A stretch of DNA of 64,000 nt from Plutella xylostella (lineage: Eukaryota > Arthropoda > Insecta > Lepidoptera > Plutellidae), in assembly GCF_932276165.1 (NCBI RefSeq), contig NC_064000.1, positions 496,001 through 560,000 on the forward strand, read 5' to 3'. Position numbers and translations under genes: made by a program. This document shows positions 63,542-64,000 of this stretch, in pieces (the stretch's first letter is position 1; every line of letters begins with the position of its first letter). The notes under the pieces were generated by a model. It did not search any database. It saw only the letters and a program-made list of their open reading frames with translations, and was not told the DNA's origin.

Positions 63542-63629
63542 ATGGATTTACCTATTATTACGCCGCGGGCGGATAGTTACAAAGAACAAAAAGTGGCGAA
63601 ACTGGATAATTATGAACAACAATATGAAG
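63542..63629 (+). CDS. First coding exon of an unrecognised gene (partial)
   Basis: ATG in a good context (caacATGG), 29 codons and one base, then a GTACGT donor. It reads MDLPIITPRADSYKEQKVAK then LDNYEQQYE. The charged, mid-length N-terminus is protein-like and preceded by an AT-rich leader, but the rest of the gene is outside the window and I do not recognise the family. It lies in the loop between two inverted arms. Confidence 0.5.
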
Positions 63630-63828
63630 GTACGTTTATTGTTATTGTTTAGTTAATTTGTGAGATAAGAGCTTTGTAACATAGTCTTTTTGTTGACTCT
63701 TGTCTGGTGATGTTCACCCTAACCAGACATTACAAAGTTGCTATACTATATCCCATTCAACGACTTCGCTGAATGACGTTCAGTCAAGACGTCGAACGTT
63801 ACAATCAACGACTTGACGAGTTGTCCTT

Positions 63829-63918
63829 TAGTCATACAACTGAATAGCGCCATCCAATGAACGGGCTAGTGGTTCAATCAAACAGGAGATTAAACCAGTT
63901 GCCTGCGACATATACATT
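63829..63918. repeat. Right arm of a 90-bp inverted repeat
   Basis: Near-exact inverted partner of 63261-63350. It lies in the presumed first intron of the right-edge gene. Confidence 0.85.
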
Positions 63919-64000
63919 GTTAATAAATTTTTAAAAAATTAAAAAAAAATACTACTGAACTGTTTTGTCGCTTTGTCAAAGAACAAATTGTTTTAGGGAT

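Noticed and set aside
1..64000. CRISPR array, operons, bacterial promoters or terminators
   Set aside because: No regularly spaced repeats with unique spacers occur, and all gene models are spliced or insect-like.

Overview
This is a eukaryotic, AT-rich (about 60-63% by eye) nuclear window that looks like a moth or butterfly (Lepidoptera) genome. The evidence is spliced genes with GT..AG introns, insect orthologues, lepidopteran-style interspersed repeats (the GGGTTCCGTA..TACGGAACCC repeat, tRNA-derived SINEs, the 'CCAGCGTGGCAGACTAGGCC' SINE), and very dense TIR elements and LINEs. Nothing bacterial, and no CRISPR, rRNA or true tRNA gene, is visible.

The window is dominated by one long minus-strand gene, the nervy/MTG8 (RUNX1T1, CBFA2T) transcriptional co-repressor. 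Eleven phase-compatible coding exons run from an ATG at 51477 down to a stop at 4934. Together they give 1722 nt (573 codons plus stop), with NHR1/TAFH, NHR2, NHR3 coiled coil and NHR4/MYND in the family order. One intron of about 29 kb (22220-51401) separates coding exons 1 and 2. Two plus-strand genes lie inside nervy introns: an intronless acid-lipase-family gene (8096-9352, between exons 8 and 9) and a three-exon Gly/His-rich cuticle-type secreted protein (30082-35914, in the 29-kb intron). The last exon of a probable Nop9 homologue lies at the left edge (339-602, +). A first coding exon of an unrecognised gene lies at the right edge (63542-63629, +), between the arms of a 90-bp inverted repeat.

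The rest is mobile DNA. Most informative are: a full-length Jockey-type LINE with both ORFs open and a 14-bp target-site duplication (42761-47371); a mariner (39235-41749) whose transposase is split by a 5'-truncated LINE with a 6-bp duplication; a 1589-bp LTR element with identical 121-bp LTRs that keeps gag but has lost nearly all of pol (52179-53767); a hAT element with a perfect 8-bp duplication enclosing a decayed RTE LINE (23707-25105); a 986-bp TA-flanked element with many copies of a GTTACTTT-type motif (56139-57124); a candidate TIR element around a broken SAP-domain gene piece (19814-21092); a complete tRNA-derived SINE with a 12-bp duplication (37419-37796); and many small MITE-like inverted repeats, one nested inside another.

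For regulation, the lipase and cuticle genes have good TATA boxes, while nervy has several GC-rich blocks near possible 5' exons but no proven promoter. No cooperating multi-gene system is visible. The most novel material is mobile-element architecture and small rearrangements of nervy exons.
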